DNA of 64,000 nt from the NCBI GenBank assembly GCA_050179685.1, contig JBFXEW010000004.1:124001-188000 (forward strand). Reading direction: 5' to 3'. Shown piece by piece: positions 26,622 through 35,527 of this stretch (positions are counted from its first letter, which is position 1; the number at the start of each line of letters is the position of its first letter). Below the pieces are notes generated by a model. That model had not been told where the DNA came from, did not search any database, and worked only from the letters and a program-made list of their open reading frames with translations. This stretch comes from GWE2-40-63 sp050179685. Lineage in GTDB: Bacteria > Bacteroidota > Bacteroidia > Bacteroidales > SZUA-534. The translations under genes and the position numbers were made by a program.

Positions 26622-27863
26622 GTGAAAAAACGACTTTATATAGCCTCAGCCATTGTTCTGGGGGTTTTAATTCTAATGTTGATTTTTGGAAAAAGCGGCG
26701 AAGTTAAAGAAGCCTCCATTGAAGTAAGTGCTGAATCAGGGCCATTTAAGATTGAAGTCAGCACCACCGGTGAGCTTGAAGCTGAAAACTCTGAAAAAAT
26801 TCTGGGACCTTCCGGATTACGAATGATTCGGATCTGGAACGTTAAAATTTCGAAATTAATTGCTGAAGGAACCGTTGTCGATTCGGGCCAGTGGGTTGCC
26901 TCACTCGATCGAACGGAAGCTACCGACCAGTTAAAAGACATTGAATCGGAACTTGAAGTAGCCGAAACCCGGTTTACTAATACAAAACTCGATACCACAC
27001 TCGAATTACGAGGTTTGCGCGATAACCTGATTAACTTGAATTTTGCTCTTGAGGAGTCGAAAATTAAATTGGAACAATCAAAATTTGAACCCCCGGCAAC
27101 TATCCGGCAGGAAGAAATAAACCTGGCCAAAGCGGAACGAAATTATACGCAGGCGCTCGAAAATTATAAAATTAAAGTAAAGCAGGCCAATGCCAAAATG
27201 CAGGAGGTGCAGATTAATCTCGATAAAACCATACGGCGAAAGGAAGCTGTAATAAAAGTTCTTGACCAGTTCGAAATTCTGGCGCCCAAATCGGGCATGG
27301 TTATTTACAACCGTAATTGGCGGGGCACAAAAATAAAAGAAGGCGACCAGATAAGTTCCTGGGAGCCGGTTGTGGCCGAGTTGCCCGATATGAGCAGTAT
27401 GATCTCAAAAACCTATGTGAATGAAATTGATATCAGTAAAGTTGCCTCAGGTCAAACCGTAAGTATTGGTGTCGATGCCTTCCCTGAATTGAAACTCATG
27501 GGTGAGGTGATTAATGTGGCAAACATTGGCGAGCAATTACCCAATGGCGACGCCAAAGTTTTTGAAGTTACCATTAAAATTCACGGAACCGACAGCTTGT
27601 TAAAACCGGCCATGACAACCAGTAACTCTATTCTGATAGCTCAATTCGATTCGGTAATTCATCTGCCCATTGATGCCGTTTTTGGCAACGACACCATCAA
27701 TTGGGTTTACATGAACGAGGGTTTACGCAAACTAAAAAAACAGGTAAAAGTTGGACAGGCTAACGAAAATCGGGTAATTATTGAAGAAGGTTTAAATGCA
27801 GGCGACAAGGTATTGCTTACCATTCCCGAAAACGAAGAGAATTTAAGCCTTGTATCTTTATAA
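26622..27863 (+). CDS. HlyD-type membrane fusion protein
   Basis: Periplasmic adaptor of a tripartite exporter. 413 aa with a single N-terminal membrane anchor (about 6-24, YIASAIVLGVLILMLIF), a barrel-sandwich half, a long coiled-coil at about 100-215 (KDIESELEVAETRFTNTKL to QVNLDKTIRR region) and the second lipoyl-like half with FEILAPKSGMV. The start is GTG at 26622. The order adaptor-permease-TolC with gaps of 12 and about 24 nt indicates one operon. Confidence 0.88.
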   Translation: MKKRLYIASAIVLGVLILMLIFGKSGEVKEASIEVSAESGPFKIEVSTTGELEAENSEKILGPSGLRMIRIWNVKISKLIAEGTVVDSGQWVASLDRTEATDQLKDIESELEVAETRFTNTKLDTTLELRGLRDNLINLNFALEESKIKLEQSKFEPPATIRQEEINLAKAERNYTQALENYKIKVKQANAKMQEVQINLDKTIRRKEAVIKVLDQFEILAPKSGMVIYNRNWRGTKIKEGDQISSWEPVVAELPDMSSMISKTYVNEIDISKVASGQTVSIGVDAFPELKLMGEVINVANIGEQLPNGDAKVFEVTIKIHGTDSLLKPAMTTSNSILIAQFDSVIHLPIDAVFGNDTINWVYMNEGLRKLKKQVKVGQANENRVIIEEGLNAGDKVLLTIPENEENLSLVSL

Positions 27864-27875
27864 ATTTTAGAATTA

Positions 27876-29186
27876 ATGGAACGTTACCTGAACGACATTG
27901 CCATTGCTTTTGAAGCCATTTTAGCCAACAAAATTAAATCGGTATTAACTGCTTTGGGAATTATTTTTGGTGTTGCCGCGGTAATTAGCATGCTGGCTAT
28001 CGGTAACGGGGCACAGCAGGAGATTTTGGAGCAGATGAAAATGGTTGGCGTGAATAATATAATTATTCAACCGGTAATTGAAACCCAGGAAGTGGAAGCC
28101 GAAGAGTCGTTGCAACCGTCGAATAAATATTCACCCGGACTTACCATGAGCGATATGGAAGCAATTCGCGAAGTAATTCCGGTAATTCGCACCTTAAGCC
28201 CTCAAATTACAAAAGACACCTATGTAGTTCAGGCTGGTATCCGTCGAACAGCAAAATTACATGGAGTAGCCCCGGCATTTTTCGATTTATTTAATATTCA
28301 ATTGCTTTCAGGAAGTATGTTTACCGAATACCAACAGTTGCATGGATTACCGGTTTGCATTATTAGCGAAGATTTGGCTATTCGGTTTTTTTCTTCAATT
28401 CAGGTAATCGGAAACAGCATTAAATGTGGTAATGTTTGGTTTAAGATTGTGGGTGTTGCCGAAAAACGCTCAGTAGGTGAGAGTACAGGCAAATTGGGTT
28501 TGAGTACCGGGCAGGATGTTATTTATATTCCGGTGCAAACCATGTTGCTGCGGGTTGAGAATCGGGCGCTGATAACTGCTCTCGATTTAAAAAGTAATGA
28601 TGATGAAGAAAATAGGAACGTCATAAAACCTAATTATCATCAGCTCGATAAAATTGTGGTTCAGGTTGATGAAACAGAACATTTACAGCATACTACAGAA
28701 ATTATTTCCCGCATCTTGGAACGCCGGCACCAGGGAGTGGTCGATTATGAAATAATAGTTCCGGAGTTGCTGCTTAAGCAACAACAACGCACCAAAGATA
28801 TTTTTAATATTGTTTTAGGCGCCATTGCCGGAATATCACTGTTGGTGGGCGGTATTGGCATTATGAATATCATGTTGGCATCGGTACTTGAGCGCATTAA
28901 AGAAATAGGAACGCGAATGGCCCTGGGAGCAACCCGAAAAGATATTGTGGTTCAGTTTATTGCTGAATCAACCATTATTAGTATTTCCGGAGGACTGATT
29001 GGAATATTGCTGGGCTTTATCATGTCGTCCATGGTAACCCGTTTTGCCGATATTCTTACGGTGGTTAATCCCGGTTCGGTAATTATTGCTTTTGGAATTT
29101 CGGTAAGTGTTGGTGTAATTTTTGGTTACATGCCGGCTCGCAGGGCTGCTCAGCAGGATCCGGTTGTTAGTTTGCGTTCAGAATAA
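27876..29186 (+). CDS. MacB/FtsX-type ABC transporter permease (no ATPase domain)
   Basis: 436 aa with the MacB architecture: an N-terminal TM segment (LTALGIIFGVAAVISMLAIG), a large periplasmic domain at about 45-300, then three C-terminal TM helices (ILVGAIAGISLLVGG-like region, VSVGVIFGYMPARRAA at the end) with the ERIKEIGTRMALGA coupling motif. There is no Walker A/B, so it must pair with a separate LolD/MacB-type ATPase that is not encoded nearby. It likely exports a lipoprotein, peptide or drug through the TolC channel encoded next. Confidence 0.85.
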   Translation: MERYLNDIAIAFEAILANKIKSVLTALGIIFGVAAVISMLAIGNGAQQEILEQMKMVGVNNIIIQPVIETQEVEAEESLQPSNKYSPGLTMSDMEAIREVIPVIRTLSPQITKDTYVVQAGIRRTAKLHGVAPAFFDLFNIQLLSGSMFTEYQQLHGLPVCIISEDLAIRFFSSIQVIGNSIKCGNVWFKIVGVAEKRSVGESTGKLGLSTGQDVIYIPVQTMLLRVENRALITALDLKSNDDEENRNVIKPNYHQLDKIVVQVDETEHLQHTTEIISRILERRHQGVVDYEIIVPELLLKQQQRTKDIFNIVLGAIAGISLLVGGIGIMNIMLASVLERIKEIGTRMALGATRKDIVVQFIAESTIISISGGLIGILLGFIMSSMVTRFADILTVVNPGSVIIAFGISVSVGVIFGYMPARRAAQQDPVVSLRSE

Positions 29187-29210
29187 TCATTTAATGTAAT
29201 ACAGTTGGGT

Positions 29211-30701
29211 ATGAGATTTCATCAATTACAAATAATACTACTTCTACTTATTGTGAGCGCGTTTTTTGGCTCAGCTAAAACGGGAATGGCACAAAACAAG
29301 ACCTTAACGCTGGAACAAGTGCTTACCCTGGCTAAAGAACAATCTCCCGATGCAGTATTGGCGAAGCATCGTTTTCGTTCAAGTTATTGGGAGTTTCGCT
29401 CCTACAAAGCCAGCCGGTTGCCTTCGCTGGCCTTAAATAGTACCTTATTGGGATTCTCCCGTTCATACATGCCCGTTTCGCAAGACGATGGAAGCACGCG
29501 TTACATTAGTGTTCAGGACAATACTTCGTCGGTTTCAGCGCAAATTAATCAGAATGTAGGATTTACTGGGGGCTATTTTTATGTCGAAAGTGGTTTGGCC
29601 CGATTCGATAATTTGGTTACCGATACCACTGTTTTTCGTTCAATTCCTTTAATGATTGGTTACAGCCAGCCAACTTTGCAGTTTAATCAGTTTCGTTGGG
29701 AAAAAAAGATTGAACCTTTAAAATACGAAGAAGCCAAAAAAGAATACATCAGGAAACTGGAAGAGATTTCGGAAAAGGCAGTAAATTACTTTTACGATTT
29801 GGCTCTGAGCCAGTTAAACGTTGATATTGCTGAAATGAATTACAATAACAACGATACAATTTTTAAAATTAGTCAGGGACGCTACAATATTGGAACCATT
29901 GCCGAGAACGATTTGCTGCAGAGTGAATTGGCCTTGCTAAATTCAAAATCGGATTTGGCTCAATCGCGAATAAATTTAGCCATCAGTAAATTTCGCCTGC
30001 GTTCCTTTTTAGGTTTTAACGATTTGGTTGATATTCAACTGGTACTTCAGGATTCAGTGCCTGTATTCGAGATTCAAACCGAAAAAGCCATTCAGCAAGC
30101 GGTTGAAAATAGCGGAACCATTCTTTCGCTGCAGCGACAAATATTTGAATCGGAACGCGATGTGGCAAAAGCCAGAGCTGAAAATCGTTTTAATGCAGAA
30201 CTGTATGCCTCGTTTGGATTAAACCAGGCATCGGGTTATTTGTCGGGAGCTTATGAACGGCCCGAAAACCAACAACAAGCCAATTTGGGTATTCGTATTC
30301 CTATTTTGGATTGGGGACAGGGAAAAGGCCGCTACCGAATGGCGCAAAGTCAGCAGGAAGTGGTAAAAACACAGGTTGAACAAGCACGCATCGATTTTGA
30401 ACAGCAGGTGCTGCTAAAAGTGATGCAGTTTAACGAGCAGGACGACCAGGTTTTAATTGCTTCAAAAGCCGATGAGATTGCCCGTAAACGCTACGAGGTT
30501 ACCAAACAACGGTTTTTAATCGGTAAAATTGGGGTGCTCGATTTGAATATTGCTTCGCAGGAAAAAGACTTGGCGCAACGTTCTTACATTCAGGCTCAAA
30601 AAACTTACTGGACGTATTATTACAACATTCGTCAATACACCTTATATGATTTTCACCAGCAACTTCCCCTCGAATTCGATTTAAAAGAACTGGAGTATTA
30701 A
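29211..30701 (+). CDS. TolC-family outer-membrane channel protein
   Basis: 496 aa. Signal peptide (to about GMAQN near residue 27) then paired long helices and barrel strands of the TolC trimer, with the repeat halves seen in LTLEQVLTLAKEQSPDAVLA and EKAIQQAVENSGTILSLQ. I place the start at ATG 29211; a TTG at 29205 adds only two residues. It closes the exporter operon. It is followed by a convergent small gene 14 nt downstream. Confidence 0.88.
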   Translation: MRFHQLQIILLLLIVSAFFGSAKTGMAQNKTLTLEQVLTLAKEQSPDAVLAKHRFRSSYWEFRSYKASRLPSLALNSTLLGFSRSYMPVSQDDGSTRYISVQDNTSSVSAQINQNVGFTGGYFYVESGLARFDNLVTDTTVFRSIPLMIGYSQPTLQFNQFRWEKKIEPLKYEEAKKEYIRKLEEISEKAVNYFYDLALSQLNVDIAEMNYNNNDTIFKISQGRYNIGTIAENDLLQSELALLNSKSDLAQSRINLAISKFRLRSFLGFNDLVDIQLVLQDSVPVFEIQTEKAIQQAVENSGTILSLQRQIFESERDVAKARAENRFNAELYASFGLNQASGYLSGAYERPENQQQANLGIRIPILDWGQGKGRYRMAQSQQEVVKTQVEQARIDFEQQVLLKVMQFNEQDDQVLIASKADEIARKRYEVTKQRFLIGKIGVLDLNIASQEKDLAQRSYIQAQKTYWTYYYNIRQYTLYDFHQQLPLEFDLKELEY

Positions 30702-30715
30702 ATTGGTGAAATTTC

Positions 30716-31069
30716 TTAGTTATCAGAAATGTTTTCAGCAAACGCCGATGCTTCAGGTTTTAATGTAACCTGGAGTTCTTTGATGTTGCTTACTTTTACT
30801 TTGTGTTCTGAGGTTTTATAACCTTTAAATACAATTTTCACGGTGTGGGTTCCGGCAGGTGCTTCCAGTTCAAAATTTCCATCGCTATCGGTGTAGGTGC
30901 AAAAGGTAGAGTTTTCGATATAAACATAAGCAAATGCCACGGCTTGCGTTTTACCATTAGTGTTTTCCTGAACCTTTCCAAACACCCGGGTTGGACTGTT
31001 CTTGGCTAAAAGTGGAAAGCTGAACGATGCAAGAAGAATTAAGACGCTTATAACTAATTTTGTTTTCAT
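30716..31069 (-). CDS. Small secreted carboxypeptidase-regulatory-like protein
   Basis: 117 aa. Signal peptide (about 1-22, KLVISVLILLASFSFPLLA) then one CarboxypepD_reg-like beta-sandwich: FAYVYIENSTFCTYTDSDGNFELEAPAGTH is the hallmark strand order of that domain. Such single-domain proteins are exported; their binding partner is unknown. It is a lone minus-strand gene. The 519-nt region upstream (31070-31588) holds a candidate structured RNA with a terminator, which would lie upstream of this gene in its reading direction and could regulate it. Confidence 0.8.
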   Translation of the reverse strand: MKTKLVISVLILLASFSFPLLAKNSPTRVFGKVQENTNGKTQAVAFAYVYIENSTFCTYTDSDGNFELEAPAGTHTVKIVFKGYKTSEHKVKVSNIKELQVTLKPEASAFAENISDN

Positions 31070-31167
31070 AGTTTCTTATTTTGTTTTGAACAAAGAAACA
31101 GGTTTTAGATTAGCTGATTTTTAGCGGAATGTTAACAAAACATAAATTGTTTGTTTCAATAGTGAAC

Positions 31168-31300
31168 TAAAAAAAGAAAAGCTTTCGGGGAGAAAGCTTT
31201 TCGTGTAATAATCAGGTAGTATTTATGATTTTCTTTACCAGAGGAATGGTATAACAACAAACAACATTTAACAACTATTTAAAGATTACGTACCTGATTA
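31168..31300 (-). ncRNA. Candidate structured RNA or leader ending in an intrinsic terminator
   Basis: On the minus strand a 10-bp perfect inverted repeat (31291-31300 with 31209-31218, TAATCAGGTA/TACCTGATTA) encloses 72 nt; three further pairs form past a one-base bulge, and an internal TACCA/TGGTA hairpin fits inside. This is followed by an 11-bp terminator stem (31192-31202 with 31176-31186, 5-nt loop) and a run of U (31175-31169). The rest of 31070-31588 is AT-rich with no supportable ORF. It could be an independent small RNA, a leader of the gene at 31069, or the 3' end of the M14 peptidase transcript. Confidence 0.45.
31169..31202 (-). terminator. Strong intrinsic terminator
   Basis: Stem GAAAAGCTTTC/GAAAGCTTTTC (31176-31186 and 31192-31202) with loop GGGGA on the plus strand. 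The T run is on the minus strand only, so it acts on minus-strand transcripts. It lies 387 nt past the M14 gene stop, far more than usual. Confidence 0.8.
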
Positions 31301-31588
31301 ATTATTTATTATCAAAAACAATGCCAAAACATATATTTGCGTTGTTGGCTTTGAAATTCAATCGAAAAATGTCAATTAACTTGTAGATTAAACGCGATGA
31401 AGTTCAATTTGTTACATTTTAATTGATCTTTTTTTTCAACTTTGTTTTTTACAGGTACTGGTAAGCTGATTGTTGATATTAGCTGTTTTATGGTTTTGGT
31501 TTATACATCGTATGTTTTTCCTTAACCGTAAGTAACTATTTGTTAGTACATAAAAATTACATTACTTAAGAATTATAGTAAAAAACAA

Positions 31589-32713
31589 TTATATATCATC
31601 AACCAGTAAAAGCAAAGTATTTATTAGTGATTCACCCAACTTTTCAGAACGATCGGGGGACCAGCCAAAAATCGGGTCCGGAATATTGTTGTTTTGTTTA
31701 AAAGGCATTTCAATGGTTTGTGATAGACATTTAAACTGTTCGCCAATGTTTTTTGAACAAATGGCCAGGTTGGCTTTTTTGGGTTCGTTTTTTGGATAAC
31801 CTTCTACATCCTGAAAATCGGGACTTATCTGTTTCCAGGTATTTGAAAACTTTTCAGTTAAATGTTGCAGCTTTGCATCGTACGAAGGTATTCCTTCAAT
31901 GCCTGAAAGAAAAACAAAAGGCAATCCTTCGTCGCCATGAATATCAAGATTGAGATCGACTCCGGTTTCTTCCATCTTATTTTTTATGTAGTAAACTTCC
32001 GGACTTTTTTCCAGACTTGGTTCAGCCCACTCGCGATTAAGGTTGATGCCTTTAGCGTTGGCCCTAAGATTTCCATGGATACTACCATCGATATTTATAT
32101 TGGGAACCAAATAAAATACGGCCTTATTAAGCAACTGAATAGAAGCCGGATCGTCGCTGTCGAGCAGTCGGTTTATAAAACCCTGCATAAACCATTCGGC
32201 CATGGTTTCGCCCGGGTGCTGACGCGCAATTACCCAAATTTTCTTTTTATTTGGAGCTGGTTCACCGGCTATTAAAAAGTCGATGTCGCGGCCTTCGACT
32301 GTATTTCCGAGGCTGGTTAAAACACAACGTGGCGACAATTGTGCCTGATGAACCATATCGAGGTGTTGTTCGTAGCTAAATGGTGCAAAATAAGCGATAT
32401 ACACCGAATTGTATTTGGGCATCAAATCGATGGTTAATGTTTTTCCATCGAAGTTTGTTGGTACCTGAAACCAGGTTGCCCGGTCGTACGATGCCCGGGC
32501 GTAATAATTTTCGAATCCGTCGGGGAATGAAGCTTCACCGGCATTTACGATTTTCATTTTGCAGGGATAACCTTCGGCTCCCTGAAGACGAAAATAGAAC
32601 CACTGAAAATAATCAGCATTAGTGTCTTTACGAATTTTTAATTGAATGTCGTTGTGGTCTTTTATGCTAAGCACTTCGATATTTCCACCATCAAAATTTG
32701 AACTTATTTTCAC
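31589..32713 (-). CDS. M14 family zinc carboxypeptidase (cytosolic-type)
   Basis: 374 aa without a signal peptide, so cytoplasmic. The metallopeptidase set is present: zinc ligands in RQHPGE (H166, E169) and DIHGDEG (H259), the substrate-binding NREW (about 226-229), and a catalytic Glu in QTIEMPF. An N-terminal beta-rich domain (1 to about 130) with FENYYARASYDRATW precedes the peptidase domain, as in cytosolic carboxypeptidases of the CCP group. The start is GTG at 32711-32713. Substrate unknown; bacterial members are often peptide-trimming enzymes. Confidence 0.85.
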   Translation of the reverse strand: MKISSNFDGGNIEVLSIKDHNDIQLKIRKDTNADYFQWFYFRLQGAEGYPCKMKIVNAGEASFPDGFENYYARASYDRATWFQVPTNFDGKTLTIDLMPKYNSVYIAYFAPFSYEQHLDMVHQAQLSPRCVLTSLGNTVEGRDIDFLIAGEPAPNKKKIWVIARQHPGETMAEWFMQGFINRLLDSDDPASIQLLNKAVFYLVPNINIDGSIHGNLRANAKGINLNREWAEPSLEKSPEVYYIKNKMEETGVDLNLDIHGDEGLPFVFLSGIEGIPSYDAKLQHLTEKFSNTWKQISPDFQDVEGYPKNEPKKANLAICSKNIGEQFKCLSQTIEMPFKQNNNIPDPIFGWSPDRSEKLGESLINTLLLLVDDI

Positions 32714-32887
32714 GAGAATACTATTTTGTTAAACGTTGTATTTTGACTACTTGCCTAAAGCGTGAATAATTTGTAAGCCAATAAACTCAACAATTTTTTA
32801 TATAGTGAAGGTTTATTGTTTACCTACTCATTCATTTGGCTAATAGCTCAATGGTCAAATATAATAAATTACTTTACCTGTACCAAT

Positions 32888-34060
32888 TTATGATTTGCTA
32901 TTAAATGTAGCAACTGTTTGGCTATAATGAACAACTTTTACCTGTTTGTAATAAAAGTGAATGATATCGAGAAAGGAGTAATTTTCGCGTGCCATTTGCA
33001 TGGCGCCTTCCTGCGAAAGTCCAACCCCATGTCCGTATCCACGGCCAATGAAAATAATGTAGTTGCCTTCAGGTTTAAACGAAAACCAGGTAGAGCGTAG
33101 CTTTAAATCTTCCCGTATCTTTCTTAGCGGAAGCGTGTCGTTTCCATATACATAATACCGGGTTCGTAAAGGCTGTTCAAAATATAAATTATCGATTTTT
33201 GCACTTTCTGAATCCATATCAAAACCATTGGTATTAAGGTAATTGAGCCAATCGGTAACCAACAGGGTGTCAGTCCAGAAAGTATTGCGTTGGTTTAAGC
33301 TGTAGGGATCTTCAGCCCCTTTCAGGTACGATTTTGACGATAGCCATACATCTTCAGAATTTAAAGTTTGTCCGCCGGAATTGGAATGAAAAGTTGCGGT
33401 AATTAACTGATTGGCAGTATCGGTAATTACCAGTCCGCTGGTATGCAAAACTGCTTGTTTTATTGATGGGTTTTTTAAGCTCATGCCTTTGTAAACCTGG
33501 TGATTCACATCGTCGTTTAACTGATAACTGTTTTTCCCCTGCCGGGATATTAATTCCAGCAAATACGTCCGACTGATAATGGCTTGCGATTTGTAAAACT
33601 CGTAAGGTGCATTCGGACCCGATTCTGCTTCAACAACTCCTGCCAGGTAACTAGCTATGGAGACTTCGTTTACAATATTTACTTTTTCTCCGCAAGTGCT
33701 TATATAAAAATCTCCTTCGTAGCTGCGTGAATCCAATAGTGGAACAGCAGGTTCAATTTTGCATGAATTGCTTCGTCCCAAACCCATAATATTCAGGTTT
33801 TTGTAATAGCCTAAATGGTTGTTTTGTTCCCATAGGGAAATGGAATCGCCAACCAGCATGAAATAAAGCTGATGGTTTTTCTTTACTTTAATGGGTTTGT
33901 GATTGTCGGCAATAATCTGGTATTTGCCTTCGATGGGTTCAATGGCAATTTTTTTTATATTTTGATGAGAAAAAAGCGCAACTTTTATTTGCTGTGGTTG
34001 AGCTTGTGCCCCAATTATCAGAAAGAAAATGAGCGAAAAGGTAAAACCAAATGAATTCAT
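32888..34060 (-). CDS. SpoIID/LytB-domain protein
   Basis: 390 aa with a signal peptide (to about GAQAQ at 20). The SpoIID domain covers most of the mature protein: SIASYLAGVVEAESG, the GQTLNSEDVW block, and the C-terminal GRGYGHGVGLSQEGAMQMA motif. SpoIID is a peptidoglycan lytic transglycosylase in sporulators, but in Bacteroidota homologues act on the cell wall for unknown purposes. It lies 29 nt upstream-side of lpxB in the same direction and could share its transcript. Nothing supportable lies in the 174-nt gap before the M14 gene. Confidence 0.85.
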   Translation of the reverse strand: MNSFGFTFSLIFFLIIGAQAQPQQIKVALFSHQNIKKIAIEPIEGKYQIIADNHKPIKVKKNHQLYFMLVGDSISLWEQNNHLGYYKNLNIMGLGRSNSCKIEPAVPLLDSRSYEGDFYISTCGEKVNIVNEVSIASYLAGVVEAESGPNAPYEFYKSQAIISRTYLLELISRQGKNSYQLNDDVNHQVYKGMSLKNPSIKQAVLHTSGLVITDTANQLITATFHSNSGGQTLNSEDVWLSSKSYLKGAEDPYSLNQRNTFWTDTLLVTDWLNYLNTNGFDMDSESAKIDNLYFEQPLRTRYYVYGNDTLPLRKIREDLKLRSTWFSFKPEGNYIIFIGRGYGHGVGLSQEGAMQMARENYSFLDIIHFYYKQVKVVHYSQTVATFNSKS

Positions 34061-34089
34061 GAATTGTGATAAATTTTAAAATGAAATGC

Positions 34090-35217
34090 TTAGCCTTTTA
34101 AATCGTTATAAATTTGTAAGGCAGCTCTGTCTGAAGCTCCCGGTCCTCCAATTTTTTCTCTGAGAAGGCTGTAATCTGAAAGGATTTTATTGCGATATGT
34201 ATGGTTATGTAATAAGGCATTGAGTTCTTTTACCAGGTACTCTTTTTTGAATGTTTTTTGCGTTAATTCCTGAACGGCTTCGTATTCTAGAATTAAGTTT
34301 ACCAGCGACAACCATTTAACTTTAAGTATTTTCCGGCCAATAGCATACAAGAAATTTCCAATATTTGTTTTGTAACAAACAATCTGTGGAACGTTTAATA
34401 AACCTGTTTCCAATGTGGCTGTTCCTGAAGTCACCAAAGCAGCTTTGCTATGTTTTAACAATTCGTAGGTGTGGTTAAAAAGTATGGGTATGTTGTGAGC
34501 GCCCAGGTACTGTTTGTAAAAAGTTAAATCGAGTCCCGGAGCTCCGGCCACAACAAACTGATAATTGGGGAAAAAATGACTCACTTCGATCATTACCGGA
34601 AGCATCAGTCGTACTTCCTGCTTTCGGCTTCCGGCAAGCAGGGCTATTTTGGGACGTTCGTCAAGCTGATGTTCTGCGGTAAATTCATCAAAGGTTTGAC
34701 TGTAGCTTTCGTGAGCAAAAATGGCATCGTTAACCGGATTGCCTACATAATTTACATTGAATTGGTATTTTTTGTAAAACTCGGTTTCAAAGGGTAAAAT
34801 GGTGAACATCTTGTCCACATATTTTTTAATTAGTTTTACCCGATTGGTTTTCCAGGCCCATATTTTTGGAGAAATGTAATAATGTACTTTTAAGTTTTCT
34901 GATTTGGCAAACTGGGCAATCTTAAGATTGAATCCGGCATAATCGATTAATATTATTACATCGGGATTAAATTCAAGAATATCCTGTTTGCAGAATTTTA
35001 AGTTTTTAAGAATCGTCGGCAGGTTGGTGAGCACTTTTACAAAACCCATAAATGCCAGATCGCTAATATGTTTTACCGGAGTTCCTCCGTACCGGGCCAT
35101 CAAATCACCACCCCAAAAACGAAATTGAGCCTCAGAGTCAACCGCCTGAAGCGACTTCATCAGATTGGAACCATGCAAATCGCCACTTGCCTCGCCGGCT
35201 ATTAAATAGTATTTCAT
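34090..35217 (-). CDS. lpxB: Lipid-A-disaccharide synthase
   Basis: Joins UDP-diacylglucosamine and lipid X to form the lipid A disaccharide on the cytoplasmic side of the inner membrane. The N-terminal YYLIAGEASGDLHGSNLM is diagnostic, followed by WAWKTNRVKLI, PFETEFYKKY and the SGTATLETGL glycosyltransferase motif. I start at ATG 35217 (375 aa, MKYYLIAGE); the frame continues upstream for 10 codons, but that would overlap the preceding 98-aa gene by 20 nt. With this start the gap is 10 nt. Confidence 0.93.
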   Translation of the reverse strand: MKYYLIAGEASGDLHGSNLMKSLQAVDSEAQFRFWGGDLMARYGGTPVKHISDLAFMGFVKVLTNLPTILKNLKFCKQDILEFNPDVIILIDYAGFNLKIAQFAKSENLKVHYYISPKIWAWKTNRVKLIKKYVDKMFTILPFETEFYKKYQFNVNYVGNPVNDAIFAHESYSQTFDEFTAEHQLDERPKIALLAGSRKQEVRLMLPVMIEVSHFFPNYQFVVAGAPGLDLTFYKQYLGAHNIPILFNHTYELLKHSKAALVTSGTATLETGLLNVPQIVCYKTNIGNFLYAIGRKILKVKWLSLVNLILEYEAVQELTQKTFKKEYLVKELNALLHNHTYRNKILSDYSLLREKIGGPGASDRAALQIYNDLKG

Positions 35218-35227
35218 AACAATGAGT

Positions 35228-35524
35228 TTAAGACATGTATAAAACAAGCACCATTACTCCATAAAATAGCGACATCATTAGTACGCCACGAGCCTGGTTT
35301 AATTTATTGATGCGGCTCCAGTAAAAAAATAATCCGGCGCCGGGCATCAGGCTGACAGAAAGTATTTTATATAAAATATTGTAGGATTGGTAATGTTTAA
35401 CTACCGAAATTAGCGAATTTAATCCGGTAGTATTATACGAATAAACAATGAATGCAGCCATTAGGATAAGGGGTAGCATAAGGCCAACAAAAACACCCAG
35501 CGAAACAGAATCTCTTTTTTGCAT
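35228..35524 (-). CDS. Small membrane protein, three TM segments
   Basis: 98 aa, not recognised. Three hydrophobic helices are clear: about 8-28 (VFVGLMLPLILMAAFIVYSY), 50-67 (ILSVSLMPGAGLFFYW) and 79-97 (GVLMMSLFYGVMVLVLYM). There is a short charged loop with SRINKLNQARG between the last two. It sits between surE (3-nt gap) and lpxB (10-nt gap), so it is part of that operon; a role in lipid A or envelope biogenesis is only suggested by position. Confidence 0.75.
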   Translation of the reverse strand: MQKRDSVSLGVFVGLMLPLILMAAFIVYSYNTTGLNSLISVVKHYQSYNILYKILSVSLMPGAGLFFYWSRINKLNQARGVLMMSLFYGVMVLVLYMS

Positions 35525-35527
35525 GGC

